41,387 nt of DNA from Saprospiraceae bacterium. Its GTDB lineage: Bacteria > Bacteroidota > Bacteroidia > Chitinophagales > Saprospiraceae. Position 1 is the first letter of the stretch. The number at the start of each line of letters is the position of its first letter. Location: NCBI GenBank assembly GCA_022844565.1, contig JALHLK010000017.1:43282-84668 (forward strand). The letters are read 5' to 3'. The notes under the pieces were generated by a model. That model searched no databases, was not told where the DNA came from, and saw nothing but the letters and a program-made list of their open reading frames with translations. Position numbers and translations under genes: made by a program. Below, in pieces: positions 16,439 to 24,444 of the stretch.

Positions 16439-17036
16439 ATCTATCTGGACAATTCATTCCATGATTTAAATTAGTACCTTCATTATCTCTTTGGAAATAA
16501 AACATCATCAAATTCCTAGGATTGGTACCTTTAATTAGACCTCCAAGCTGGGTATTCATATCCCATGGTATAAAAGACTCTTTTTGAGAAGTACTTCGTG
16601 GATTGAATAATTTATTACTTTTTCCATCGCGAAATACTGGAGAAAGAACAACGGAATTAAATCCAGCGCTATCTCCTTCGGTATATTGTGTATAATAAAC
16701 TCTTAATCCTAATTCAGGTTTTTGTTTACTATTTTTGGTATAAACATCATTTGCCGATTTTTCCATCAACCAAACTAAATGTTTCAATTCTTCTAATTTA
16801 AAATCTACATACTGATAAGGCTGGGGTTGGGTATCCTTTTTATAAGTAGCGTTACTCTGATCATTCAAATATTGGTTGTGCCATTTTTGAAGTTCCTTAT
16901 TGGTTGTCCAATCAGTTTCTGATTTAGAATGATCCAAAATGACCTGATTATCATTTGGTTCACCTAATTTACTAGTACAGGAGTAAATAAAAAAAAGACA
17001 AAAAGTTGCAAATAGTAAAACAATATTCTTCATCAT
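16431..17036 (-). CDS. Lipoprotein of unknown function, first gene of the two-component operon
   Basis: About 201 residues from the ATG at 17036. An upstream in-frame ATG at 17093 would put 19 residues before the signal peptide and is unlikely. The signal ends in the lipobox FIYSC, then TSKLGEPND. The mature protein is hydrophilic, with a Leu-rich helix (VDFKLEELKHLVWLMEKS), a beta-like stretch (LGLRVYYTQYTEGDS, NSVVLSPVF) and a C-terminal NHGMNCPDRCE with two Cys that could form a disulfide or bind metal. I do not recognise the domain. Its stop overlaps the membrane-protein start. It may be the periplasmic or outer-membrane detector of the signalling unit. Confidence 0.75.
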   Translation of the reverse strand: MMKNIVLLFATFCLFFIYSCTSKLGEPNDNQVILDHSKSETDWTTNKELQKWHNQYLNDQSNATYKKDTQPQPYQYVDFKLEELKHLVWLMEKSANDVYTKNSKQKPELGLRVYYTQYTEGDSAGFNSVVLSPVFRDGKSNKLFNPRSTSQKESFIPWDMNTQLGGLIKGTNPRNLMMFYFQRDNEGTNLNHGMNCPDRCE

Positions 17037-17186
17037 AAATAGATTGTGTTGGTTAAATAAAGTACTAAGATAATTAAAAAATTGAAGTTGCAAAAGCTTA
17101 TCAAAAAATCACACTTTCAAAAATTAGCCATTAAAATGATTTTCAATAGTTTAGTGATTTACCATTAGTTGATTTAGGGTCATTTA

Positions 17187-17212
17187 ACGGTGTAATACCG
17201 TGTTTTAACGGT
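17187..17212. repeat. Short ACGGT repeats (possible operator) upstream of the signalling operon
   Basis: ACGGT-GTAAT-ACCGT (palindrome) is followed by a further ACGGT at 17208-17212. The position, about 150 nt before the lipoprotein ATG, would suit an upstream binding site for the regulator. The motif is short, so this is tentative. Confidence 0.3.
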
Positions 17213-17281
17213 ATATAATTAAGGTGAGAATTACATCCTTAATGGGTTATTTTCACGTAGAATGTAAACATACTCTAAGCG

Positions 17282-17570
17282 TATCTTTGCATCATCGATT
17301 AAAGAATTGGTTATGGAAGTTCTAATAACTCCCCTTAGATTATTAAGTTTTAAATCTGCGTTTTCAGAATTTGCCTTTCCCCCAAATAAAAATTAAAGGC
17401 CAATTCATTTTTTAAGGTTGTACTAAAATTTGAATAATAAGCTCAAGAAACCAAAAGTTAAAAATAACCCCAATTAATCTTTAAAATCCTGCAAAACCCT
17501 CAAAAAACTGGCATAATTTAGATGATTTGATTTTAAGCCGAGAAGTATAAAGATATTTTTCGGCTTTTTT
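17282..17570 (+). ncRNA. Possible small transcript (promoter-like -7 box to terminator), with a 27-codon frame
   Basis: A perfect -7 box TATCTTTG (17282-17289) lies some 245 nt before an intrinsic terminator, with no standard gene between. A start near 17296 would give a transcript of about 275 nt. It contains an ATG at 17312 opening a 27-codon frame (begins MEVLITPLRLL, ends PPNKN). It could be a small RNA, a small protein or a long leader. No -33 TTG is visible at the usual distance, so the promoter is uncertain. Confidence 0.35.
17535..17570 (+). terminator. Intrinsic terminator upstream of the M42 peptidase gene
   Basis: AAGCCGA (17535-17541) pairs with TCGGCTT (17560-17566), loop 18 nt, followed by T to 17570. 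No annotated gene ends just before it, which supports an unannotated transcript in this gap. Confidence 0.7.
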
Positions 17571-17648
17571 ATTTTGAATTATTCTTAATAAGGAATTTTT
17601 AAATCTATTTATCAAAAAAATTGTCATTTTTGCAGACTAATTAAAAAA

Positions 17649-18701
17649 ATGATGGTTGACATAGCTTTACTTTCCAAAATATGTGAGATACCAGGAGCAC
17701 CTGGGTATGAATCTAAAATCCGAAATTTTATCTTAGACGTAATAAAACCATACGCTGATGAGGTAAAAGTAGATAACTTGGGTAATGTCATTGCACTAAA
17801 AAAAGGACAAACCAATAAAAAAGTCATGTCAGCAGCGCATATGGATGAGATTTCATTTATTGTGACACATATTGAAGAAGGTGGGTTCGTGAGATTTCAT
17901 ACGCTTGGAGGTTTTGATCCAAAAACTTTGACAGCGCAGAGGGTAATCATACATGGCAAACAAGATGTCATAGGTGTAATGGGTTGCAAACCGATCCACA
18001 CCATGACTATAGAAGAACAAAATAAACCTACAAAAATTCATGATTATTTTATAGATACAGGTAGAAGCTCAAAAGATTTAAAAGAAATAATTGGTATTGG
18101 TGATGTGATAACTCGAGAAAGGTCATTGATAGAAATGGGTAATTGTATCAATGCAAAGTCTTTGGATAATAGAATCTCCGTGTATATACTCATCGAGACA
18201 CTCAAAAAGCTTCAAAATCAAGTAATTCCCTATGACTTTTATGCCGTATTCACTGTTCAAGAAGAAGTAGGATTGAGGGGAGCTACTACAGCTGCAAGCG
18301 CTATCCAACCTAATTATGCAATAGCACTAGATGTGACGGTAGCAAGTGATATGCCGGGGCTACAACCTCACGAATACATCACTTCATTAGGCAAAGGAAC
18401 TGCCATAAAAGTAATGGATGGAAGTGTGATTTGCGATTACAGAATGGTAGAATACATGAAGAAAGTAGCCATAGAGAAAAATGTGACTTATCAAATGGAA
18501 GTCCTCACAGCTGGTGGTACAGACACTGCCCCACTTCAAAGATCAGGTATGGGCGGATCTATTGCCGGGGCCATTTCTATCCCAACTAGGTACTTACATC
18601 AAGTTATAGAAATGTGTGAAAAAGATGATGTCATTGCTAGTATAAATTTATTAACGCATTGTATTACAGATATCGCCAACTTTGATTGGTCACACAAATA
18701 A
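17649..18701 (+). CDS. M42-family metallo-aminopeptidase
   Basis: 350 residues, the usual length for M42 peptidases, cytoplasmic di-metal aminopeptidases that form large tetrahedral assemblies and trim peptides. Metal-site residues are visible: His64 and Asp66 in SAAHMDE, Asp in KSLDNR, the catalytic Glu pair in TVQEEVGLRG, Asp in IALDVT and His in TRYLHQ near the C-terminus. The start could be 17649 or the next codon, also Met. The gene lies just after a terminator and is followed 20 nt later by a small membrane protein gene. Confidence 0.93.
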   Translation: MMVDIALLSKICEIPGAPGYESKIRNFILDVIKPYADEVKVDNLGNVIALKKGQTNKKVMSAAHMDEISFIVTHIEEGGFVRFHTLGGFDPKTLTAQRVIIHGKQDVIGVMGCKPIHTMTIEEQNKPTKIHDYFIDTGRSSKDLKEIIGIGDVITRERSLIEMGNCINAKSLDNRISVYILIETLKKLQNQVIPYDFYAVFTVQEEVGLRGATTAASAIQPNYAIALDVTVASDMPGLQPHEYITSLGKGTAIKVMDGSVICDYRMVEYMKKVAIEKNVTYQMEVLTAGGTDTAPLQRSGMGGSIAGAISIPTRYLHQVIEMCEKDDVIASINLLTHCITDIANFDWSHK

Positions 18702-18721
18702 TTACTATCTAAAATTAAAAA

Positions 18722-19183
18722 ATGAATTTAAAAATAAAGGCCGAAGTTACATTTATCGCTTTAACCATTTTTGTAACGGGCTTAATCATGTTGCCTATAT
18801 GGAACTATTATGGTGAAAAATATACCTTTTACTTTTACAATATTAGTTTTATATTCTTATTTCTTACGGCGGTTAGGTACTTATTTTTGTTAAGGTTTAC
18901 ACCAATTTCACATAGTAAATTACCAAAATTGATACTAATTTTTGCATGTCTTCCTCTCATTTTATACTATATCGATGGGATTTATGAATTTAATACGTAC
19001 TTAGATGAAGTAGGTTTTGTAGGTATATCAAAAGGAGATCCAAATGAAGCAATGGACATGGCAAAATACACAAGAACCCAATACTTGTTTTTTGGAGTAT
19101 CTTCAATGATTACCCTAGGCCTTATGCCTTTTAGAATGGTAGTAAGTATTTGGAGGGTGACGAATAATAAAGGGACAGTTTAG
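18722..19183 (+). CDS. Small four-TM membrane protein of unknown function
   Basis: 153 residues with about four hydrophobic helices (near 9-29, 36-57, 67-83 and 123-143) and a charged loop between the third and fourth (GDPNEAMDMAKYTRTQ). I do not recognise a family; the size and layout resemble the DUF4293-type proteins of Bacteroidota, but the sequence does not convince me. It starts 20 nt after the M42 peptidase gene and is probably co-transcribed with it. Confidence 0.7.
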   Translation: MNLKIKAEVTFIALTIFVTGLIMLPIWNYYGEKYTFYFYNISFIFLFLTAVRYLFLLRFTPISHSKLPKLILIFACLPLILYYIDGIYEFNTYLDEVGFVGISKGDPNEAMDMAKYTRTQYLFFGVSSMITLGLMPFRMVVSIWRVTNNKGTV

Positions 19184-19226
19184 GAAAAAATGTAATTAAT
19201 GTTGATTTTATTGGGCTTTAAGCCTT

Positions 19227-19270
19227 GACTGTTTAGCTTTTAGCTTTGAGCAGTTAGCTTTGAGCTTAAA
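19227..19270 (+). repeat. Degenerate TTAGCTTT tandem repeat
   Basis: TTTAGCTTTTAGCTTTGAG, then CAG, then TTAGCTTTGAGC: about three copies of TTAGCTTT with variants. It lies at the start of the 724-nt gap before the peroxiredoxin gene. A related word (TTAGCATTTAGCTAATAGC) occurs near 29293. No coding potential is seen. Confidence 0.5.
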
Positions 19271-19435
19271 TTGATACAGATATTGGCTACCATTAATTAT
19301 TTAAAATCCTTTGTTAATTAAATGATTTGTTTGTTCAACTCCGTTCGGAAGTATTATAGTGTAAATCATTTTAATAGGATTAAAAGTTATTGATATCTTG
19401 GTTTTATCTTGATTTCTTTGTAAAAAAGTTTCCTA

Positions 19436-19691
19436 TATGAGTCGTACCTACAGTACTCAACGTGTCTTTTTATGACCAACAATGGTCTGAAAACCATTAT
19501 TAAAACATCTTTCGACCTTACAAGTCTTTAGTAAGAAATATTTGTTAAAAAAAGTTCATAGTTACTTGATTGAAAGTAAATTAAGTTAAAGAATAGAAAC
19601 CTTTAGGGTTGCCAAATTTTGTAACTATGGTTTTTTAAACCATAGCTACAAACCTATAAATAATTATTTAGTACCATAGGTACGACCCATA
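19436..19691. repeat. MITE-like or structured element with 25-bp imperfect inverted ends
   Basis: TATGAGTCGTACCTACAGTA (19436-19455, continuing CTCAA) matches the reverse complement of 19667-19691 at 21 of 25 positions. The arms stay similar further in: ATGGTCTGAAAACCAT on the left and a hairpin ATGGTTTTTTAAACCAT (19627-19643) on the right. The element is 256 bp with no reading frame. It ends about 150 nt before the promoter of the peroxiredoxin gene. No clear target duplication is visible. Confidence 0.55.
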
Positions 19692-19837
19692 TTTACCCAC
19701 ACAAATCAGCATAGAGTTATATTTTTTTACACTTAATTTCTAATCTTCTTATTAAATTGAAGTAGAACTTATTTTTTGTAACTTTTTTAAGTCAAAAGTT
19801 AAATATTGTTAATTCCTACTATTTTTATAGGATTTAC

Positions 19838-19868
19838 TTGTTTTATATATATACTTACATTAATTTTG
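19838..19868 (+). promoter_or_regulatory. Bacteroidota promoter of the peroxiredoxin gene
   Basis: TTG (19838-19840), 20 nt, TAATTTTG (19861-19868). Both elements and the spacing fit the consensus. A start near 19875 gives a leader of about 33 nt to the ATG at 19908. Confidence 0.8.
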
Positions 19869-19907
19869 TGGCGTAATTAATTTATAAAACAAATAAAACT
19901 ATACAAA

Positions 19908-20546
19908 ATGTCATTAAGATTAGGAGATATTGCACCAGATTTTCAAGCTGACACAACAGAAGGACCTATTAGTTTTCACTCGTATTTAGGAGACTCTTGG
20001 GGTTTATTATTTTCGCACCCTGCTGATTTCACACCTGTGTGTACAACAGAATTGGGTAAAACTGCTCTGTTGTCGGGGGAATTTGCAAAAAGAAACACAA
20101 AAGTATTGGCCGTTTCTGTAGATGATTTAGCTTCTCACAACAAATGGGTTCCCGATATTGAAGAAGTAAATGACTGTAAAGTGAATTTTCCAATCATTGC
20201 AGACGAAAATAGAACTGTGGCAGAGCTTTATGATATGATACATCCAAATGCATCAGAGAAAGTGACTGTACGATCTGTCTTCATCATAGGTCCAGATAAA
20301 AAAGTAAAATTGACACTTACGTATCCTGCATCAACTGGAAGAAACTTTACTGAAATTTTGAGAGTGTTAGATTCATTACAATATACCGCTACTAAGAGTT
20401 TGGCAACGCCAGCAGATTGGGTAAAAGGTGATGATTTTATAGTTACACCAGCTGTACCCACAGACCAAATAAAAGAAAAATATGGAGTAGAGGCAAACAT
20501 TGTGAAGCCTTACCTTAGATATGTCCCTGCAAGTGTGGCAAATTAG
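19908..20546 (+). CDS. Peroxiredoxin, 1-Cys Prx6 type
   Basis: 212 residues. The peroxidatic Cys45 lies in FTPVCTTELG. The only other Cys is Cys90 (NDCKVNFPIIAD), which is not at a usual resolving position. The Prx6 signature YPASTGRNFTEILRVLDSLQ and the long C-terminal domain (DWVKGDDFIVTPAV, YLRYVP) are present. It reduces peroxides in the cytoplasm, using an external thiol for turnover. It has a strong promoter and precedes the sulfate assimilation operon by 176 nt. A physiological tie (thiol supply) is plausible, but the hairpin between them suggests separate transcription. Confidence 0.94.
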   Translation: MSLRLGDIAPDFQADTTEGPISFHSYLGDSWGLLFSHPADFTPVCTTELGKTALLSGEFAKRNTKVLAVSVDDLASHNKWVPDIEEVNDCKVNFPIIADENRTVAELYDMIHPNASEKVTVRSVFIIGPDKKVKLTLTYPASTGRNFTEILRVLDSLQYTATKSLATPADWVKGDDFIVTPAVPTDQIKEKYGVEANIVKPYLRYVPASVAN

Positions 20547-20623
20547 ATTTATGTTAAAGATACGTAAAACCAACATTTTATTTTTTTCGTTAATTGCGTA
20601 TACTTTGATCATTAAAAACTTAA

Positions 20624-20655
20624 GTGGCAGTTTTAAGTAAAATTAAAACTGTCAC
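20624..20655 (+). terminator. Hairpin between the peroxiredoxin gene and cysH
   Basis: GTGGCAGTTTTAA (20624-20636) pairs with TTAAAACTGTCAC (20643-20655), loop GTAAAA, with one G-T wobble. A weak T-rich stretch follows (CTTCTTTATC). It may be the peroxiredoxin terminator or part of the cys leader. Confidence 0.5.
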
Positions 20656-20722
20656 CTTCTTTATCTGGGGATCCTTCAATCAAAAAAATTAAACTTTTAC
20701 CTTCTCTAATTAAAAAAGTAAT

Positions 20723-21466
20723 ATGGACGCTAAACAAAAAGAAATACTAGACTATCTAAAAGATGAGACGATTTCCATTGTTGATGCCCTTACATATTTA
20801 AATAAAATAGAAGGTATAAATATTAAGTTTTCTACGAGCTTTGGTCTTGAAGATCAAATTTTGACACATTTTATAGATACTCTCTACCTAAATACCATAA
20901 GCATATTTACTTTGGACACTGGGAGGCTATTCCATGAAACCTATAATTTATGGAGTCGCACATTAGCAAAATACCCGCACATAAAAATAAATGCTTACTA
21001 CCCCAGCCAAGAATTACTTTCTAATTTTGTAACCGATCATGGCATCAATGCTTTTTACGAAAGTATCGAATTGCGTAAATCGTGTTGTGGAATTAGAAAA
21101 GTAGAACCATTAAAAAGAGCATTAACTAATACCACCGTTTGGATCACAGGATTAAGAGGTGATACTTCCAATGGACGTGCTGATTTCCCAAAGGTAACTT
21201 GGGACGAATCATTTGGATTGGTCAAATTTAATCCTTTGATCAATTGGACAACCGAAGAGGTGAAAGAATACATTAAATCTCAAAATGTACCTTATAACTC
21301 CCTACACGATAAAGGATTTGCAAGTATAGGATGCGCTCCTTGTACACGCGCTATCCATGAAGGTGAGCCAGAAAGAGCAGGCAGATGGTGGTGGGAGAAT
21401 TCCGATAGCAGAGAATGTGGCCTACATGTTACTGCAAACACATTACACAAAGCAAATTCAAGATAA
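20723..21466 (+). CDS. cysH: Adenylyl-sulfate (APS/PAPS) reductase
   Basis: 247 residues. It reduces activated sulfate to sulfite. The nucleotide-binding start FSTSFGLEDQILTHF is followed by GLRGDTSNGRADFPKV. Two Cys pairs are present: Cys121-Cys122 (KSCCGIRK) and Cys204/Cys207 (GCAPCTRA). They ligate a 4Fe-4S cluster and mark the APS-reducing type rather than the cluster-free PAPS type of E. coli. The catalytic Cys232 is in ECGLH. Absence of an APS kinase gene in the operon agrees with direct use of APS. It is first in the cys operon and its stop overlaps the cysD start by 1 nt (TAATG). Confidence 0.96.
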   Translation: MDAKQKEILDYLKDETISIVDALTYLNKIEGINIKFSTSFGLEDQILTHFIDTLYLNTISIFTLDTGRLFHETYNLWSRTLAKYPHIKINAYYPSQELLSNFVTDHGINAFYESIELRKSCCGIRKVEPLKRALTNTTVWITGLRGDTSNGRADFPKVTWDESFGLVKFNPLINWTTEEVKEYIKSQNVPYNSLHDKGFASIGCAPCTRAIHEGEPERAGRWWWENSDSRECGLHVTANTLHKANSR

Positions 21467-22365
21467 TGAGCAAAGATTATTTAGATCAATTAGAAGACGA
21501 AGCTATCTATATATTAAGAGAGACCGCTGCACAATTTGAGCGTCCTGTATTACTATTTTCAGGAGGTAAAGATTCGATTGTATTGATTTACCTAGCTTTA
21601 AAAGCTTTTAGACCTGGCAGATTTCCATTTCCACTCATGCACGTGGATACAGGGCATAACTTTCCCGAAGCAATTGCTTTTAGAGATTACCTAGTAGACC
21701 AAGTAGGCGAAAAACTGATCGTCGCGAGTGTAGAAGACGCCATGCAGAAATATAATCTAAAAGAAACTCCAGGAAGATTTCCATCTAGAAATGCCCTGCA
21801 AACTTATGCGCTACTTGATGCCATCGAAAAAAACGAGTTTGATGCTTGTATAGGCGGTGCTAGAAGAGACGAAGAAAAAGCAAGAGCTAAAGAGCGTATT
21901 TTTTCGGTAAGAGATGATTTCGGTCAATGGGACCCAAAATTACAGCGTCCTGAATTATGGAATATCCTAAATGGTAAAATCCATAAAGGTCAAAATGTAA
22001 GAGTATTTCCGATCTCTAATTGGACGGAACTGGACGTGTGGAATTACATCAAAAAACACAATATTGAATTGCCAAATTTGTACTTTTCACATGAGAGAGA
22101 ATGTATCGAATTTAATGATAAATTAGTGGCAACTTCAGCGTTCATCCAGCCAAAAGAAGGGGAAAAAGTGATAAAAGCTCAAGTCAGATATCGGACAGTG
22201 GGTGACATGACCTGTACAGCAGCCGTACCCAGTACCTCAAGTACACTTGATGAAATCATAGAAGACATTATCTATACAAAAATCAGTGAAAGAGGCCAAA
22301 CGCGACTCGATGATCAAGTCTCTGAAGCTGCAATGGAAGACCGAAAGAAACAAGGATATTTCTAA
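21466..22365 (+). CDS. cysD: Sulfate adenylyltransferase subunit 2
   Basis: 299 residues from the ATG overlapping the cysH stop; an in-frame ATG 17 codons earlier lies inside cysH and adds residues foreign to the family. The PP-loop motif LFSGGKDSIVLIYLALKAF (about 31-49) binds ATP; DACIGGARRDEEKARAKER and the C-terminal GDMTCTAAVPS stretch are family signatures. With CysN it forms ATP sulfurylase, which makes APS from sulfate and ATP. It is followed 20 nt later by cysN. Confidence 0.97.
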   Translation: MSKDYLDQLEDEAIYILRETAAQFERPVLLFSGGKDSIVLIYLALKAFRPGRFPFPLMHVDTGHNFPEAIAFRDYLVDQVGEKLIVASVEDAMQKYNLKETPGRFPSRNALQTYALLDAIEKNEFDACIGGARRDEEKARAKERIFSVRDDFGQWDPKLQRPELWNILNGKIHKGQNVRVFPISNWTELDVWNYIKKHNIELPNLYFSHERECIEFNDKLVATSAFIQPKEGEKVIKAQVRYRTVGDMTCTAAVPSTSSTLDEIIEDIIYTKISERGQTRLDDQVSEAAMEDRKKQGYF

Positions 22366-22385
22366 TAAGTTAGCACAAAAAGAAA

Positions 22386-23630
22386 ATGAATACATTAAAA
22401 TTTATAACTTCTGGCAATGTAGATGATGGCAAAAGCACCTTAATAGGTAGACTTTTGTATGATTCGGATAGTATACATACAGACCAATTGGGTGTATTAA
22501 AAAAGCAAACCAAGGTAGAAGGTGTTGACATAGACCTTTCACTGATTACTGACGGGCTTAGGGCGGAGAGAGAGCAAGGTATCACCATCGATGTTGCTTA
22601 CAAATACTTTTCAACCAAAAAAAGAAAATTTATCATTGCGGACGCACCAGGTCACGAGCAATACACACGCAACATGATTACAGGTGCATCTACGGTCGAT
22701 CTTATCATCTTGTTGATCGATGCTCGTACAGGCATTACCACTCAGACAAAAAGACACTCAAATATTGCGTCACTGATGGGAATCAAAAATGCCATAGTTG
22801 CCGTAAATAAAATTGATTTGGTAAACTACAGTGAAGACCGATACAACGAGATTATCAATGAATTTCAATCATTATTACCCAATTTAAACTTTACTACCAT
22901 CAATTATTTACCAATAAGTGCATTCATCGGTGATAATGTGGTGAGTAAATCAGATAAAACTCCATGGTATCAAGGACCTCCCATCTTAGAATTATTAGAA
23001 AACGCAGAAATTAATGAACCTATTGACCAGCCTTTAAGATTTCAAGTACAATATGTGATCAGGCCAAAAGAAGACACGCTGCACGATTATCGAGGGTTTG
23101 CAGGAAGGATACTGAGCGGAACAATCTCTGTAAATGACGCAGTAATCGTAGGCCCACAAAAGATCTCAACCACCGTAATAAAAATAGAACAAAATCGAGT
23201 GGAAGTTAACACGGCGACTGTCGGAGACAATGTGATATTGCACATTGCCGATGATGTTGACTTAAGTCGAGGCGATCATTTTTCGAAAGTAGAAGATGTA
23301 CAGCCTTTAGAAACGAAGGAAGTTAATGCAATGATTTCATGGTTTGATGACAATCCGATATTATTGAATAAAACCTACCTTGTACAACATCAACACAAAA
23401 CAGTAAGAGCTAAAATCGCAGAAATCGGTAGAAAATGGGACATCAACAATTGGACATTTGAAGAAACAACAGATATCAAATTGAATGATATTGCTCAAAT
23501 AAAATTACGATTGAACAATGCTCTATTCATCGATAATTTTGAAGAAAATGCAAGTAATGGAAAAGCCATTCTGATAGACGAAAACACATACAACACTGTG
23601 GGAGCCTTATTATTTAAAAATGAAAACTAA
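22386..23630 (+). CDS. cysN: Sulfate adenylyltransferase subunit 1 (GTPase)
   Basis: 414 residues, shorter than E. coli CysN (about 475), with no CysC kinase fusion. EF-Tu-like GTPase motifs are all present: G1 GNVDDGKST, G3 DAPGHEQYTRN, G4 AVNKIDL and G5 ISAF. Beta-barrel domains II and III follow. GTP hydrolysis drives APS synthesis by CysD. The end overlaps cobA by 11 nt if the latter begins at 23620. Confidence 0.96.
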   Translation: MNTLKFITSGNVDDGKSTLIGRLLYDSDSIHTDQLGVLKKQTKVEGVDIDLSLITDGLRAEREQGITIDVAYKYFSTKKRKFIIADAPGHEQYTRNMITGASTVDLIILLIDARTGITTQTKRHSNIASLMGIKNAIVAVNKIDLVNYSEDRYNEIINEFQSLLPNLNFTTINYLPISAFIGDNVVSKSDKTPWYQGPPILELLENAEINEPIDQPLRFQVQYVIRPKEDTLHDYRGFAGRILSGTISVNDAVIVGPQKISTTVIKIEQNRVEVNTATVGDNVILHIADDVDLSRGDHFSKVEDVQPLETKEVNAMISWFDDNPILLNKTYLVQHQHKTVRAKIAEIGRKWDINNWTFEETTDIKLNDIAQIKLRLNNALFIDNFEENASNGKAILIDENTYNTVGALLFKNEN

Positions 23631-24444
23631 TGGAATGCAAGTAGGAAAAGTCATACTCGCTGGTGCAGGCCCTGGTGATCCAGAATTGATTACCCTAAAA
23701 ACCTTAAAATATTTAAAAACGGCAGATGTTATCCTTACTGATCGACTGGTGTCGCCTGAAATCATCGAAGATTATGCTCATCCTAAAGCGAATGTGATCT
23801 ATGTAGGAAAGCAATGTTCTAAAGGAATTCATACACCACAAGAAGAGATAAATGACCTATTGGTTAGCTATGCGAAACAAGGATTATTAGTGCTAAGGTT
23901 AAAAGGTGGTGATGCATCTTTATTTTCCAATATCCTAGATGAATTGGAAGTGCTCACTAAAAATCGAATTCCTTATGAAATCATACCTGGCATAACAGCA
24001 GCTTTTGGAGCAAGTGCATATACAGGAATACCACTCACAGCACGAGGATATTCTCGAGGAGTACGATTACTTACCTTATATGATCTTCATTCGATAAACG
24101 AAGACACTTGGTTGGATTGGAGCAAAACAAGTGATACACTGGTATTCTACATGAGTGGACAAAAAGTAACTGAGCTTTACAATAGATTACAATCTTTAAA
24201 CATCGATAAATCAAAAAGCCTCGCCATCATAGAGCAAGCGACAACCAAAGATCAGAAAACAACGATTTTAACTTTTCATGAAAAAGATGGAGTTGAAAAA
24301 TATGCATTCAATTTTGTCCCAACACTGATTATCATCGGAGAAGTAGTCAATTTACATCAACAATATGGTTGGATCCGTGAGCTAAATGAAGAAACCAACT
24401 CCTACTTTGATCAACACAAAATAAATATGGCTTATGCTGTCTAG
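23620..24444 (+). CDS. cobA: Uroporphyrinogen-III C-methyltransferase
   Basis: 274 residues. The SAM-dependent methyltransferase has GKVILAGAGPGDPELITLK (about 8-26), the LRLKGGDASLF loop and PYEIIPGITAAFGASAYTGIPLTAR, all family signatures. It makes precorrin-2 from uroporphyrinogen III, the first step to siroheme. The start at 23620 overlaps cysN; the Met at codon 6 (23635) begins 4 nt after the cysN stop and is a good alternative. The end overlaps cysJ by 11 nt. Its place in the operon ties siroheme supply to CysI. Confidence 0.96.
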   Translation: MKTNGMQVGKVILAGAGPGDPELITLKTLKYLKTADVILTDRLVSPEIIEDYAHPKANVIYVGKQCSKGIHTPQEEINDLLVSYAKQGLLVLRLKGGDASLFSNILDELEVLTKNRIPYEIIPGITAAFGASAYTGIPLTARGYSRGVRLLTLYDLHSINEDTWLDWSKTSDTLVFYMSGQKVTELYNRLQSLNIDKSKSLAIIEQATTKDQKTTILTFHEKDGVEKYAFNFVPTLIIIGEVVNLHQQYGWIRELNEETNSYFDQHKINMAYAV

